Shown here: positions 48,662-57,081 of the stretch, in pieces
Layout: each line of letters starts with the position of its first letter
Numbering within the stretch: the stretch's first letter is position 1
NCBI RefSeq assembly: GCF_014203395.1
Contig: NZ_JACHIW010000002.1
Coordinates: forward strand, 1,178,001 to 1,242,000
Length of the DNA: 64,000 nt
Direction of reading: 5' to 3'
From: Saccharopolyspora phatthalungensis
GTDB lineage: Bacteria; Actinomycetota; Actinomycetes; Mycobacteriales; Pseudonocardiaceae
Notes under the pieces: model-generated
Databases searched by the model: none
Seen by the model: only the letters and a program-made list of their open reading frames with translations
What the model was told of the DNA's origin: nothing
Made by a program: the position numbers and the translations under genes

Positions 48662-49695
48662 CAGTTCCCTTCCCCGTCGGTGACGATCTCCACTACCGCG
48701 CACCCGGCCTCCATGCCGGTGGTCGAACCGACCAGCAAGACCCGGTCGCCAGGCCGGACCTCACCGCCTCGCCACAGCCGTTCGAGCGCGAGGAACAGAT
48801 CGGCGGCGCCGGTATGTCCGACCGTGCTGGTGAATTCCCACGTGCTGCTCTCGTCGTCGAGATCGAGCGGGTCGAGGAAGATCGCGTCCAGCGCGCCGCG
48901 GGCATACCCCGGGTGGCACACGCGGCCGATGTCGGCCATCGTCAGCCCGGCCTCGGCCAGCGTGCGCCGGGTGATTTCGGCGACCTGGTCGCCGAAATGC
49001 AGGATCGGCGGAGCCTCGCCCGCCGCCCACTGCGCACGCACCTTTTCGCTGCGCTCGTGGAAGTTCAGGCCGCGGCCGATGGTCGCGCCGGGCGGAAACA
49101 GGGTCTCGCCCGCCCGGTGCAGTCCCTCCATTCTCGGATCGGACAGCGACCCCATCGCGAGCACCCGTGCGAAGCCGTGGCGACGCGACACCACCGCGGC
49201 CGACGCGCCGTCGGCGAGCAGGAACAGCCGCGAAGCCCGCCACCGGTCCGCCAGCGGCGTGGAGAAATTGTCGGCGGTCGTCACGAGTGCGGCGTCATGG
49301 CCCGGGTCGGCGAGCAGCCGGTACCAGGCCGCTTCGATGCCGGCCAGCATGCTGAGGCAACCCTGGCGCAGCTCCAGTGCCGGGATCGGCCGATTCAGCG
49401 TGTTCAGCAGAACGTAATGCGGTGCCGACCACCCCTCAGGTCCCTGCGGGTGCGTGCTGCTGTGCACCAGCAGCGCGAAGTCGTCCGGCTCGTGGCCGCA
49501 CCGGGATAGCGCGCGCCGCCCGGCGGTGACCGCCATGTCCGGCGCCGGCGTCGAAGGGCTGACCGCGACCGCTCGCATCTCGGATTCGTCCCGGTCGGCC
49601 GCCTCGTACCAGCCGCGGGCGACGGCCTCTTCCGTGGTGACCCGGTCGGGCAGGTAGCCGCCGATACCGGCGAGATAAAGACCATCGGTGCGCAC
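48661..49695 (-). CDS. KSIII-like acyltransferase (CerJ/ChlB3/DpsC type)
   Basis: A 344-aa thiolase-fold protein. Active Cys113 in RQGCLSML, His261 in [12 protein letters not shown]; the third position has GHTGAAD (His294, Asp299) instead of the Asn of FabH, as in CerJ-type enzymes that transfer acyl groups instead of condensing. Such proteins (ChlB3, AviN, PokM2 class) move aryl units made by 6-MSAS-like PKSs to other acceptors. The start is GTG at 49695, divergent from the PKS gene. It leads the operon KSIII-ligase-ArCP-amidohydrolase. Confidence 0.87.
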   Translation of the reverse strand: MRTDGLYLAGIGGYLPDRVTTEEAVARGWYEAADRDESEMRAVAVSPSTPAPDMAVTAGRRALSRCGHEPDDFALLVHSSTHPQGPEGWSAPHYVLLNTLNRPIPALELRQGCLSMLAGIEAAWYRLLADPGHDAALVTTADNFSTPLADRWRASRLFLLADGASAAVVSRRHGFARVLAMGSLSDPRMEGLHRAGETLFPPGATIGRGLNFHERSEKVRAQWAAGEAPPILHFGDQVAEITRRTLAEAGLTMADIGRVCHPGYARGALDAIFLDPLDLDDESSTWEFTSTVGHTGAADLFLALERLWRGGEVRPGDRVLLVGSTTGMEAGCAVVEIVTDGEGN

Positions 49696-49730
49696 CGGCC
49701 AAGGTGATCACGCGTGCCGCCCTCATGACA

Positions 49731-49804
49731 TGAGTAGCGGGTACTCAATCCCGCGGGTTGAGTATGTGCGCGCGATCACCCAGGGATTGAGTAGCGGCTA
49801 CTCA
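49731..49804. promoter_or_regulatory. Array of TGAGTA-type palindromes between KSIII and PKS genes
   Basis: TGAGTAGCGGGTACTCA (49731-49747, one mismatch) and TGAGTAGCGGCTACTCA (49788-49804, perfect 17 bp) are the same palindrome twice, centres 57 bp apart. Between them TACTCAA (49742-49748) and TTGAGTA (49758-49764) form a third dyad around TCCCGCGGG. All lie in the shared promoter region of the divergent genes, so coordinated control by one dimeric regulator is very likely. Confidence 0.7.
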
Positions 49805-49816
49805 CGCGCGCACGCG

Positions 49817-49860
49817 CGTGTGGTTGCTGTGCTGAACGCCGTCCAGCACACGACCACACG
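49817..49860 (+). promoter_or_regulatory. Long imperfect hairpin just before the PKS start
   Basis: CGTGTGGTTGCTGTGCTG (49817-49834) pairs with CAGCACACGACCACACG (49844-49860) with about two defects and a 9-base loop. It ends 16 bases before the GTG start, so it could mask the ribosome site or form part of the promoter. Confidence 0.5.
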
Positions 49861-49876
49861 AATTTTGGCGAGAACA

Positions 49877-52800
49877 GTGAACGAAATCTCCTCCGGTTTA
49901 CAGGGTCAATCCGTTGCCATCATCGGCATGGGATGCCGGTTCGCGGGCGGGGTGACCGATCCGCAAAGGCTGTTCTCCTTCCTGATGTCGGGCTCCCGCG
50001 CCGTGGGGACCGTGCCGGATCAACGTTGGGACGCCGCGCGGCGACGCTCCCGGGAGAATGCGGCCGCGCTGTCGCGGGTGACCGCGCGGGGCGCGTTTCT
50101 CGACGACATCGCGGGGTTCGATAACGCGTTCTTCGGCATCTCCGGCACCGAGGCCGAACAACTCGACCCGCAGCAACGAATCGCGCTGGAGGTCGCTTGG
50201 GAGGCGCTGGAGCACGCGGGGATCGACCCGCGTTCACTCGCCGGCACCGACGCCGGGGTGTACCTGGGGGTCGGGTCCGACGACTACGGCAGGCGGCTGC
50301 TGGAGGACCTTCCCGGGGTCCGCGCGTGGACCGGGATCGGCGCGTCTCAATGCGGGGTGTCCAACCGGATCTCCTACACCCTCGACCTGCGCGGTCCCAG
50401 CCTCAGCGTCGACACCGCCTGCTCATCGTCGCTGGTCGCACTGCACCAGGCCGGCCGGGCGATCGCCTCGGGTGAGGTGCCGCTGGCGCTGGCGGGCGGA
50501 GTGATGATCATGTCCGGCCCCGGCCTGACCGCAGTGCTCGACGAGGCGGGTGCCATTTCGGCGGACGGCACGTCGAAAACGTTCGACTCCGCTGCCGACG
50601 GCTACGGCCGAGGCGAGGGGTGCGGCGTCGTTGTGCTCAAGCGGCTCGACGACGCGCTGGCCGACGGCGACCACGTGTGGGCCGTGCTGCGCGGCGGCGC
50701 GGTGCGCCAGGACGGCCGGACCGAGGGCATCATGGCCCCGTCCCGCACCGCGCAGGAACACCTGCTGCGCGCCGCCTACGCCGACGCGGGCGTCGACCCG
50801 CGCGAGGTCGGGTACGTCGAGGCGCACGGCACCGGCACTCGGGCCGGCGACCCCGTCGAGATCGGTGCCCTGTCCACAGTGCTCGGCCAAGGCGGTTGCC
50901 TGGTCGGCGCGGTCAAGCCCAACATCGGGCACACCGAGGCCGCCGCCGGGATCGCCGGCGTGATCAAGGCCGCGATGGTGCTGCACTCCGGGGTGATCCC
51001 GGCGACGGTGCTGGATAACGGGCTGCGACCGGACATCGACTGGGCCGACTCCGGGTTGGAGGTCGTGACCACGACACGCCCGCTGGAGTCCCGCTACGCC
51101 GGGGTGGCCAGCTACGGCTATGGCGGGACCATCGCGCACGTCGTGCTGGAACGGCCGCCCGTGGTGCCAAGCACGGCCGATGCGGGTCGGGCCGAGGCCC
51201 GCCTGTACCCGGTGTCCGGTGCTTCAGCCGACGCGGTCCGGGCCCAGGCCGCGCGCCTGGCCGACGCGGTCGGCGACCTCTCGCTCGCCGACATCGGCCA
51301 CACCCTGGCTCACCGCCGCGCCCACCTGCCGGTCCGCGCGGTGGTCGCCGCTGCCGACCGCGAATCCCTGATAGCCGGCCTGCGCGCGGTCGAGCCCGCC
51401 GAGCCGGTGGCAGCGGCTCCGGGCGTGGTGTGGGTTTTCTCCGGCCACGGCGCCCAGTGGCCGGGCATGGGCCGCGAACTCCTTGCCGAGGAACCGGTTT
51501 TCGCCGCGACCATCGACCGGCTCGCCCCGGTCTTCCGCGCCGAGTTAGGGGTCGAGCCGCGTGCGGTGCTGGAGTCCGGTGACCTCGGGGGTGTGGACCG
51601 GATTCAGGCCATGCTGTTCGCGATTCAGGTGGGGCTGGCGGCGGTGTGGCGGCAGCGCGGGATCACCCCGGCGGCGGTGATCGGCCACTCGGTGGGCGAG
51701 ATCGCCGCGGCGGTCGTCGCCGGTGAGCTGACCGAGGAACAGGGCGCGACGCTGGTCTGCCGGCGATCCCGGCTGTTGGTCGAGGTCGCCGGGCGCGGGG
51801 CGATGGCAATGGTGGACTTGTCGTTCGACCGGGCCGAGAAGTTCCTCGCCGGACGTGGCGACGTGGTGGCCGCGATCGCCGCCGCACCCGCCTCGACCGT
51901 GCTCGCCGGTAGTCCGGAGGCGGTCGACGAGGTCGCGTCGGCCTTGCGAGCCGAGGGTCGCGTGGTGCGGCGGGTCGACTCGGACGTCGCGTTCCACTCC
52001 CCCCAGATGGCACCGCTCGCGGTACGGCTCGCCGAGGCCGTCAAGGACCTGGTGCCCGCTCGCGGCGATGTGCCCCGCTACGTGACCGCGGTGGCGGACC
52101 CGCGCGCCGCGCCAATGGCGGACGCCGCGTACTGGGCGGCGAACCTGCGCGATCCGGTCCGGTTCCGCGACGCCGTCGACGCCGCGATCGACGACGGGCA
52201 CCGGCTTTTCCTGGAGGTCTCGGCGCACCCGGTGGTGAGCCACTCCATCACCGAGATCCTGCACGACCGAGGAGCAGCGGGAATGGCGGTCGCCAGCCTG
52301 CGCCGCCACCGCGGCGAGCGCGATTGCCTGCTCGACGCGCTGGGCAAGCTCTACCGACAGGGGGTCGACCCCGACTGGACCGTGTTGCAGGCGTCCGGCC
52401 GGTTTACCCACCTGCCCGGCGTGGTGTGGCAGCACACTCGTCACTGGGTGGCCGGTCCAGCGGACGAATTCCCACCCGACACGCTGCTTGGTGCGCCGGT
52501 CGACCTGCCCGGCACGACGACCCGCGTGTGGCCGACCACGCTGGAGATGCGCACGCGCCCCTATCCGGGTCGGCATCCCGTGCTCGGCACTGAAATCGTG
52601 CCCGCTGCGGTGCTGATCACGACGTTGCTCACCGCGGGCGAGTGCGCCGCGTTGCGGGATGTCCGGCTGCGCACGCCGGTGACCGTGCCGGAAGAGACGG
52701 CACGCGAGGTGCGAGTGGTCCGGGACGGCGCGGCGTTGCGGATCGCATCCCGCGCGGACGGCGACTGGGTGGTCAACACCAGCGCCCTCATTGACAAACG

Positions 52801-54769
52801 CAGCGTTGGCACGGCATTGGACGCGGAGGCCGATACTGACCTTTCACTGGATCACGTCGTCACCCGGCTCGCAGAGCTGGGGGTGGGCGACATGGGATAC
52901 GACTGGCAGTTCACCGAGTTGCGGCGCGGTCTCGGCGCGCTGCGCGGACAGGTGCGGGCCGACGGCTGGACGGCGCTGCTTGACGCCGCGTTGTCGCTCG
53001 CGTCCGTCGTGTTCGACGGCCCTCCGGTGTTGCGGATGCCCGCGCACGTCGATGCGTGCGGCTGGGAAGGCCCGGCACCGCAGTCGGCGACCGTGACCGT
53101 GCGCGCCGATCCGGGACGTCCGCACACTGTGGACGTCCACATTGCCGGGGATTCGGGCACCGCGTGGTTCACCGGGCTGCGTTACGCCGAGCTCGACGGC
53201 GAACCCGCCGATTCGCTGCCCGAGTTGAACTACGACCTGCGATGGGAACCGTTCGCCGCGCCCGACCGGCAGGTGCCCCTGACCGGCGTGGTTGTCCTGG
53301 GTGACGCCAAGCTCGCCTCGGCACTGAGCGTCCCGCTGAACGCCGACCTCGCCGACGCCCGGCACGTGCTGTTCGCCCCGGTGCACACGAGCCCGGTCGA
53401 CGCCGCCGATGGTCTGGTCGAGCTGGCTCGCACGATCGACGCGTTATCCGGTCCCAAGCCGCGCTTGTGGTGCGTGACCAGGGGGTTGCGCACCGCGAAA
53501 TCGGCAGCCGATCTCGCGCTGGCTCCGTTGCACGGTGTCAGCCGGGTCGGCGCAAGCGAGCACCCGGACTTCTGGGGCGGCGCCATCGACCTGCCTGAGG
53601 ATTTGGCGGCCGTCGACGTGGAAGCGGTGGGCCGTGCCCTGTCCGTCCGGTCCGAACCGGTGCTTGCCATCGCCGATGGCGAGCTCTTCGCGCCCCGGCT
53701 CACCCCGGCGGCCACGGGATCACCGCAACCGCTCTGCCGTCCCGACGCCACGTACCTCGTGACCGGTGGCCTGGGTGCCCTCGGCCTTCGGGTCGCCGCG
53801 CATCTGGCGCAGCGGGGCGCGCGTCGGCTGGTGCTGCTCGGCCGCACCGGCCTGCCGCCCCGGCGGCAGTGGGACGCCGACCCGCGCGGGCGCGCCGTGC
53901 GCGAACTGGAACAAGCCGGGGTCACCGTGTTCCCGGTGGCCGCCGACATCACCTCCACCGAGGACACTCGTGCCGCGCTGGCCGCGCTGCCGATACCGCC
54001 CGTCGCGGGTGTCGTGCACGCCGCCGGAACGGTCCATAGTGGACTAATGGGTGCGGTGGGACGGGCCGAGCTGACCGAGGTGATGCGCCCGAAGGTGGCG
54101 GGCGCCCTGGTGCTGCACGAGCTCTTCCCCACGGATTCGCTGGACTTCCTGGTGCTGTTCTCGTCGGCCGGACCGCTGCTCGGGCTACCGGGCCAGGCGG
54201 CCTACGCGGCGGCCAACACGTTCCTCGACGCACTCGCTACCCATCGCGGGCCCGGCACGACAAGCGTCGCGTGGACGAGCTGGCGCGGTCTGGGCATGTC
54301 CACCTCGGCATCCGCAACCGACGTCGAACTGGATGCTCGCGGCACCGCCGACATCACGACCGAACAGGCGCTCCGCGCGTTCGACCGGGTGCTAGGCCGC
54401 CCCGGTGGAGGAGTGACCGCAGTGCTCCGGGTGCGCCGCGACCACAACGGCTCGCGCCCGTCGGTGCTGTCCGGTCTCACGACCGACGAACCATCGCACG
54501 ACATGGCGGCCTGGGACGGCCTCACCGGCGCCGAATTGGAGCAACACCTGCTGGACGTGGTCGTGCAGGCGGTCGCCACGGTTCTCGGCGTCCCACCGGA
54601 CAGCGTCGGAACACACCGGGCGCTGTCTGAGGCGGGGGTGGACTCGCTGCTGGCGTCGGCACTGCGGGTGCGGCTGGAGCGGGATGCCGGCGTGCCGCTA
54701 CCCGCGACGTTGCTGTGGAACCACCCCACGCCGGCGCGGATCGCGGCTTACCTGGCCCAGTCAGTCTGA
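49877..54769 (+). CDS. Iterative type I PKS, 6-methylsalicylic acid synthase type
   Basis: A 1630-aa single-module synthase. KS: VDTACSSSLVAL (Cys182), EAHGTGTRAGDP (His about 316), NIGHTEAAAG (His about 352). AT: IGHSVGEIAAAV (Ser about 605); DVAFHSPQM is HAFH-like, so malonyl-CoA. DH/thioester-hydrolase region: RHPVLGTEIVP (His900). KR: YLVTGGLGALGLRVA (about 1293-1307) with FSSAGPLLGLPGQAAYAAAN. ACP: GVDSLL (Ser1590). KS-AT-DH(TH)-KR-ACP with no terminal thioesterase is the order of ChlB1/PokM1-like bacterial 6-MSA synthases; the KR argues for one ketoreduction and a salicylate-type instead of an orsellinate-type product. The GTG at 49877 is chosen at the family start; the upstream frame runs through operator repeats. 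Confidence 0.92.
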   Translation: MNEISSGLQGQSVAIIGMGCRFAGGVTDPQRLFSFLMSGSRAVGTVPDQRWDAARRRSRENAAALSRVTARGAFLDDIAGFDNAFFGISGTEAEQLDPQQRIALEVAWEALEHAGIDPRSLAGTDAGVYLGVGSDDYGRRLLEDLPGVRAWTGIGASQCGVSNRISYTLDLRGPSLSVDTACSSSLVALHQAGRAIASGEVPLALAGGVMIMSGPGLTAVLDEAGAISADGTSKTFDSAADGYGRGEGCGVVVLKRLDDALADGDHVWAVLRGGAVRQDGRTEGIMAPSRTAQEHLLRAAYADAGVDPREVGYVEAHGTGTRAGDPVEIGALSTVLGQGGCLVGAVKPNIGHTEAAAGIAGVIKAAMVLHSGVIPATVLDNGLRPDIDWADSGLEVVTTTRPLESRYAGVASYGYGGTIAHVVLERPPVVPSTADAGRAEARLYPVSGASADAVRAQAARLADAVGDLSLADIGHTLAHRRAHLPVRAVVAAADRESLIAGLRAVEPAEPVAAAPGVVWVFSGHGAQWPGMGRELLAEEPVFAATIDRLAPVFRAELGVEPRAVLESGDLGGVDRIQAMLFAIQVGLAAVWRQRGITPAAVIGHSVGEIAAAVVAGELTEEQGATLVCRRSRLLVEVAGRGAMAMVDLSFDRAEKFLAGRGDVVAAIAAAPASTVLAGSPEAVDEVASALRAEGRVVRRVDSDVAFHSPQMAPLAVRLAEAVKDLVPARGDVPRYVTAVADPRAAPMADAAYWAANLRDPVRFRDAVDAAIDDGHRLFLEVSAHPVVSHSITEILHDRGAAGMAVASLRRHRGERDCLLDALGKLYRQGVDPDWTVLQASGRFTHLPGVVWQHTRHWVAGPADEFPPDTLLGAPVDLPGTTTRVWPTTLEMRTRPYPGRHPVLGTEIVPAAVLITTLLTAGECAALRDVRLRTPVTVPEETAREVRVVRDGAALRIASRADGDWVVNTSALIDKRSVGTALDAEADTDLSLDHVVTRLAELGVGDMGYDWQFTELRRGLGALRGQVRADGWTALLDAALSLASVVFDGPPVLRMPAHVDACGWEGPAPQSATVTVRADPGRPHTVDVHIAGDSGTAWFTGLRYAELDGEPADSLPELNYDLRWEPFAAPDRQVPLTGVVVLGDAKLASALSVPLNADLADARHVLFAPVHTSPVDAADGLVELARTIDALSGPKPRLWCVTRGLRTAKSAADLALAPLHGVSRVGASEHPDFWGGAIDLPEDLAAVDVEAVGRALSVRSEPVLAIADGELFAPRLTPAATGSPQPLCRPDATYLVTGGLGALGLRVAAHLAQRGARRLVLLGRTGLPPRRQWDADPRGRAVRELEQAGVTVFPVAADITSTEDTRAALAALPIPPVAGVVHAAGTVHSGLMGAVGRAELTEVMRPKVAGALVLHELFPTDSLDFLVLFSSAGPLLGLPGQAAYAAANTFLDALATHRGPGTTSVAWTSWRGLGMSTSASATDVELDARGTADITTEQALRAFDRVLGRPGGGVTAVLRVRRDHNGSRPSVLSGLTTDEPSHDMAAWDGLTGAELEQHLLDVVVQAVATVLGVPPDSVGTHRALSEAGVDSLLASALRVRLERDAGVPLPATLLWNHPTPARIAAYLAQSV

Positions 54770-54863
54770 CCCGGCTCAACCACAGCGAACCGGATCGGTA
54801 GCCGCAGCTATTCGTCGGCGTCTCGGCGACCACCGTTGATCATCCGCCGGATCGCCGTGCAGC

Positions 54864-55130
54864 GAGGGGGTTGGGGCCGTGGGGGTTTCGGGTTGACCTG
54901 GTTGGGGGCGCGTTTTCGGGGGTATGGGCGCCTTTCGAGGGGGTTGGGGCTGTGGGAGGTTCCGAGTTGACCTGGTTCGCGGGCGCGTTTTCGGGGGAAT
55001 GGGCGCCTTTCGAGGGGGTTGGGGCTGTGGGAGGTTCCGTGTTGCCATGGTTCGCGGGCGGCTTGGCATGGTTTGCGCGCTTTTCGAGGGGGTTGGGGCC
55101 GTGGGAGGTTCCGTGTTGAATGGGCCATCC
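54864..55130. repeat. Four tandem 73-75-bp units (minisatellite)
   Basis: Units begin with GAGGGGGTTGGGG at 54864, 54937, 55012 and 55086. Each holds GTGGGrGGTTyCG and, in the first two, GCGCGTTTTCGGGGG and ATGGGCGCCTTTCGAGG. Period lengths of 73, 75 and 74 show that no reading frame is conserved through the array, so a repeat protein is unlikely. Very strand-asymmetric (G/T-rich on the plus strand). It stands just after the PKS gene. Confidence 0.75.
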
Positions 55131-55258
55131 CCGCGATCGGTGGAGTATGGGGGCTGCGTTCCGGAGGTCAAGCCCGGCCTGGCGGCCGCCTCTTCGAGGT
55201 TTCAGGCTTGACATCCGGCCCACAGCCCCGGTTCGGCTTTATATCGCGGGGATGGCCC
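55122..55258. repeat. Nested inverted repeat, about 137 bp
   Basis: Outer arms GGGCCATCCCCGCGAT (55122-55137) and ATCGCGGGGATGGCCC (55243-55258) are perfect complements 105 bp apart. Inside them GGGGCTG (55150-55156) pairs with CAGCCCC (55223-55229), and GTCAAGCC (55167-55174) with GGCTTGAC (55205-55212). The three pairs are in register and would fold into one long interrupted stem. It could be a MITE-like element, a structured RNA or a replication/transcription barrier. From 55259 to 55472 I see no other supported feature. Confidence 0.65.
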
Positions 55259-55472
55259 CGGACTGGGCTGACACAACCGGCAGGTTACGTTGCCGGGGCG
55301 GCGGATTCCGTCGTGGCTGGGACTGGTGCCCGGTGGGGTTGTTCCGTAAGGGTTTTTGATCGGTCGTGGTGAGGGGGCGCCTTCGGCGTGTGGTGGATGA
55401 GTTTTTGTTGCTGGGTGGGGTTTTCGCGGTTTCGGTGGGGTTTTTACCTGATCAAGCGATGCTGAAAGCGTG

Positions 55473-55486
55473 CGAATGGGTGTTCG
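55473..55486 (+). promoter_or_regulatory. SOS (LexA) box-like site before the DUF222-HNH gene
   Basis: CGAATGGGTGTTCG fits the actinobacterial LexA consensus CGAAC-N4-GTTCG with one change. It lies 20 bases before the start codon. Damage-inducible expression is known for mycobacterial members of this gene family, which supports the reading. Confidence 0.5.
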
Positions 55487-55505
55487 AATCTGGGAGAATG
55501 AGGGT

Positions 55506-56888
55506 ATGGCACCGTTGACGGACACCCGGGACGCGAGCGTGGAGATGATGTCTTCGCCCTCGTCTGTGGTGTCGTGCTCGGATGCCGAGCTCATCGACCG
55601 GATCCAGCGCTGTGAGCAGGCCATGCGGGTGGCGATGATGGAGCAGTTGCAGATCATCGCCGAGGCCGACCGGCGGGGGCTGCATGCCGAGCGTGGTGCG
55701 AGGTCGATGCAGGTGTGGTTGCGGGAGCTGCTCAACATCGACCAGAGAGACGCCAAGACGCGGGTGACGGTTGCCCGTAACGTCGAGGACCGGGCCTCGC
55801 TGTATGGCGAGACGATGCCCGCCGAGCTTCCCCAGACCGCTGCCGCCCTGTCGCAAGGCGCGATCAGCCTTGAGCATGCGCGGGTGATCGTGGCAGGCAT
55901 TCACCGGCTGCCCGAGTACGCCCGTTGCCACCGGGTGGGGGAGGTCGAAGCGACCCTGGCCGGCTACGCCCGCCAGATGCCGCCGCGTGAGCTGGAGACA
56001 ATCGCCGAACGAATCAGGTATCTACTCGACCAGGACGGCGCCTACCAGGACGAAGCCGACCAGCACGACGCTCGGGAACTGCACTACGGGACCGCTCGGG
56101 ACGGGATGATGGTCATCAAGGCCCGGCTGGATCGCGAGACCGGGGCGAGATTCGTTGCGCTCATCGAGCCGCTGGCCGCCCCGTGCCCGGAGGTCGACGG
56201 GGAGAAGGACCCTCGCAGTGTCGGGCAGCGCAATGCCGACGGCTTCGCCGCGTTGCTCGATCTGGCCACCGACTCCGACGGGATACCGCGTGCCGGTGGG
56301 CAACGGCCACACCTCACGATCACCATCGACTTCGAAGACCTCAAACGCGGGCTGGGCTTGCTCGATGAGCACGGCATGCCCGGCACCCTCAACACCGGGC
56401 GTGCCATCACCGCCGAGAACGCGCGGCGCATCGCCTGCGACAGCGAAGTACTGCCCATGGTTCTCGACGGAGCTGGCCTGCCCCTGGACCTCGGCCGGGC
56501 CAGGCGAACCGCACCCGCGCACCTGCGCGCCGCGCTACTCCAACGCGACGGTGCCTGTTCCTTCCCCACCTGCGACCGGCCACCGGGAACCCCCGACGCC
56601 CACCACGTCGTGAGCTGGATCGATGGTGGCCCCACCGAACTGGCCAACATGACAATGCTATGCGGCCACCACCACCGCACCGTGCACAGCCAGCGATGGG
56701 AAATCCAGATGCGCGAGGGCAGACCCGTCTTCATCCCACCGTCCACCGTGGACATCGACCGAAGACCACGACCAGGCGGCAAGGCGCAGCCCGCCCAGCA
56801 CCGCCAACACCTCCGGGACCTCATCCCCACCCAACGGGACCCGGCGGGCGAAACGCGCCGCGCGCGTCCCGAGGCGGCGGTCAGCTGA
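55506..56888 (+). CDS. DUF222/HNH endonuclease family protein (13E12 type)
   Basis: A 460-aa protein. The DUF222 region covers about 30-330 (AELIDRIQRCEQAMRVAMME; LLNIDQRDAKTRVTVARNVE), and the C-terminal HNH nuclease reads DAHHVVSWIDGG and ANMTMLCGHHHRTVH, with all metal and catalytic His/Asn in place. These genes are multicopy in actinobacteria; their role is unsettled (possible homing or mobile-linked nuclease). The ATG at 55506 was chosen over one 12 codons earlier, which would overlap the SOS-like box. The tail is Arg/Pro-rich. Confidence 0.88.
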   Translation: MAPLTDTRDASVEMMSSPSSVVSCSDAELIDRIQRCEQAMRVAMMEQLQIIAEADRRGLHAERGARSMQVWLRELLNIDQRDAKTRVTVARNVEDRASLYGETMPAELPQTAAALSQGAISLEHARVIVAGIHRLPEYARCHRVGEVEATLAGYARQMPPRELETIAERIRYLLDQDGAYQDEADQHDARELHYGTARDGMMVIKARLDRETGARFVALIEPLAAPCPEVDGEKDPRSVGQRNADGFAALLDLATDSDGIPRAGGQRPHLTITIDFEDLKRGLGLLDEHGMPGTLNTGRAITAENARRIACDSEVLPMVLDGAGLPLDLGRARRTAPAHLRAALLQRDGACSFPTCDRPPGTPDAHHVVSWIDGGPTELANMTMLCGHHHRTVHSQRWEIQMREGRPVFIPPSTVDIDRRPRPGGKAQPAQHRQHLRDLIPTQRDPAGETRRARPEAAVS

Positions 56889-57081
56889 CCGGCGCCGTGG
56901 ACTTCGCGGCTACACCGACCCGCCACCCGACCACCCAGCGAAAGTCCCGAGCTCGCTGATGCTTTGTACTTCCGCGTCTCGGCGGCGATGGGGTTTTACG
57001 GGTGGCAGAACACGCTCTCGGGCAGCCGATCCGGGCGCATCATCGGGATGCGGGCAAGCTCGGCGTGCCAGGATGGGCCGC

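Noticed and set aside
49688..49876. An earlier in-frame start for the PKS (ATG at 49730)
   Set aside because: The added 49 residues would be encoded by the palindromic operator array and the hairpin, and the KS family start lies just after GTG 49877.
54776..55171. Minus-strand frame encoding a Pro-rich repeat (TRNLPQPQPPRKAP units)
   Set aside because: Repeat periods of 73-75 bp break any single frame over the array and all frames are open; better seen as noncoding minisatellite DNA.
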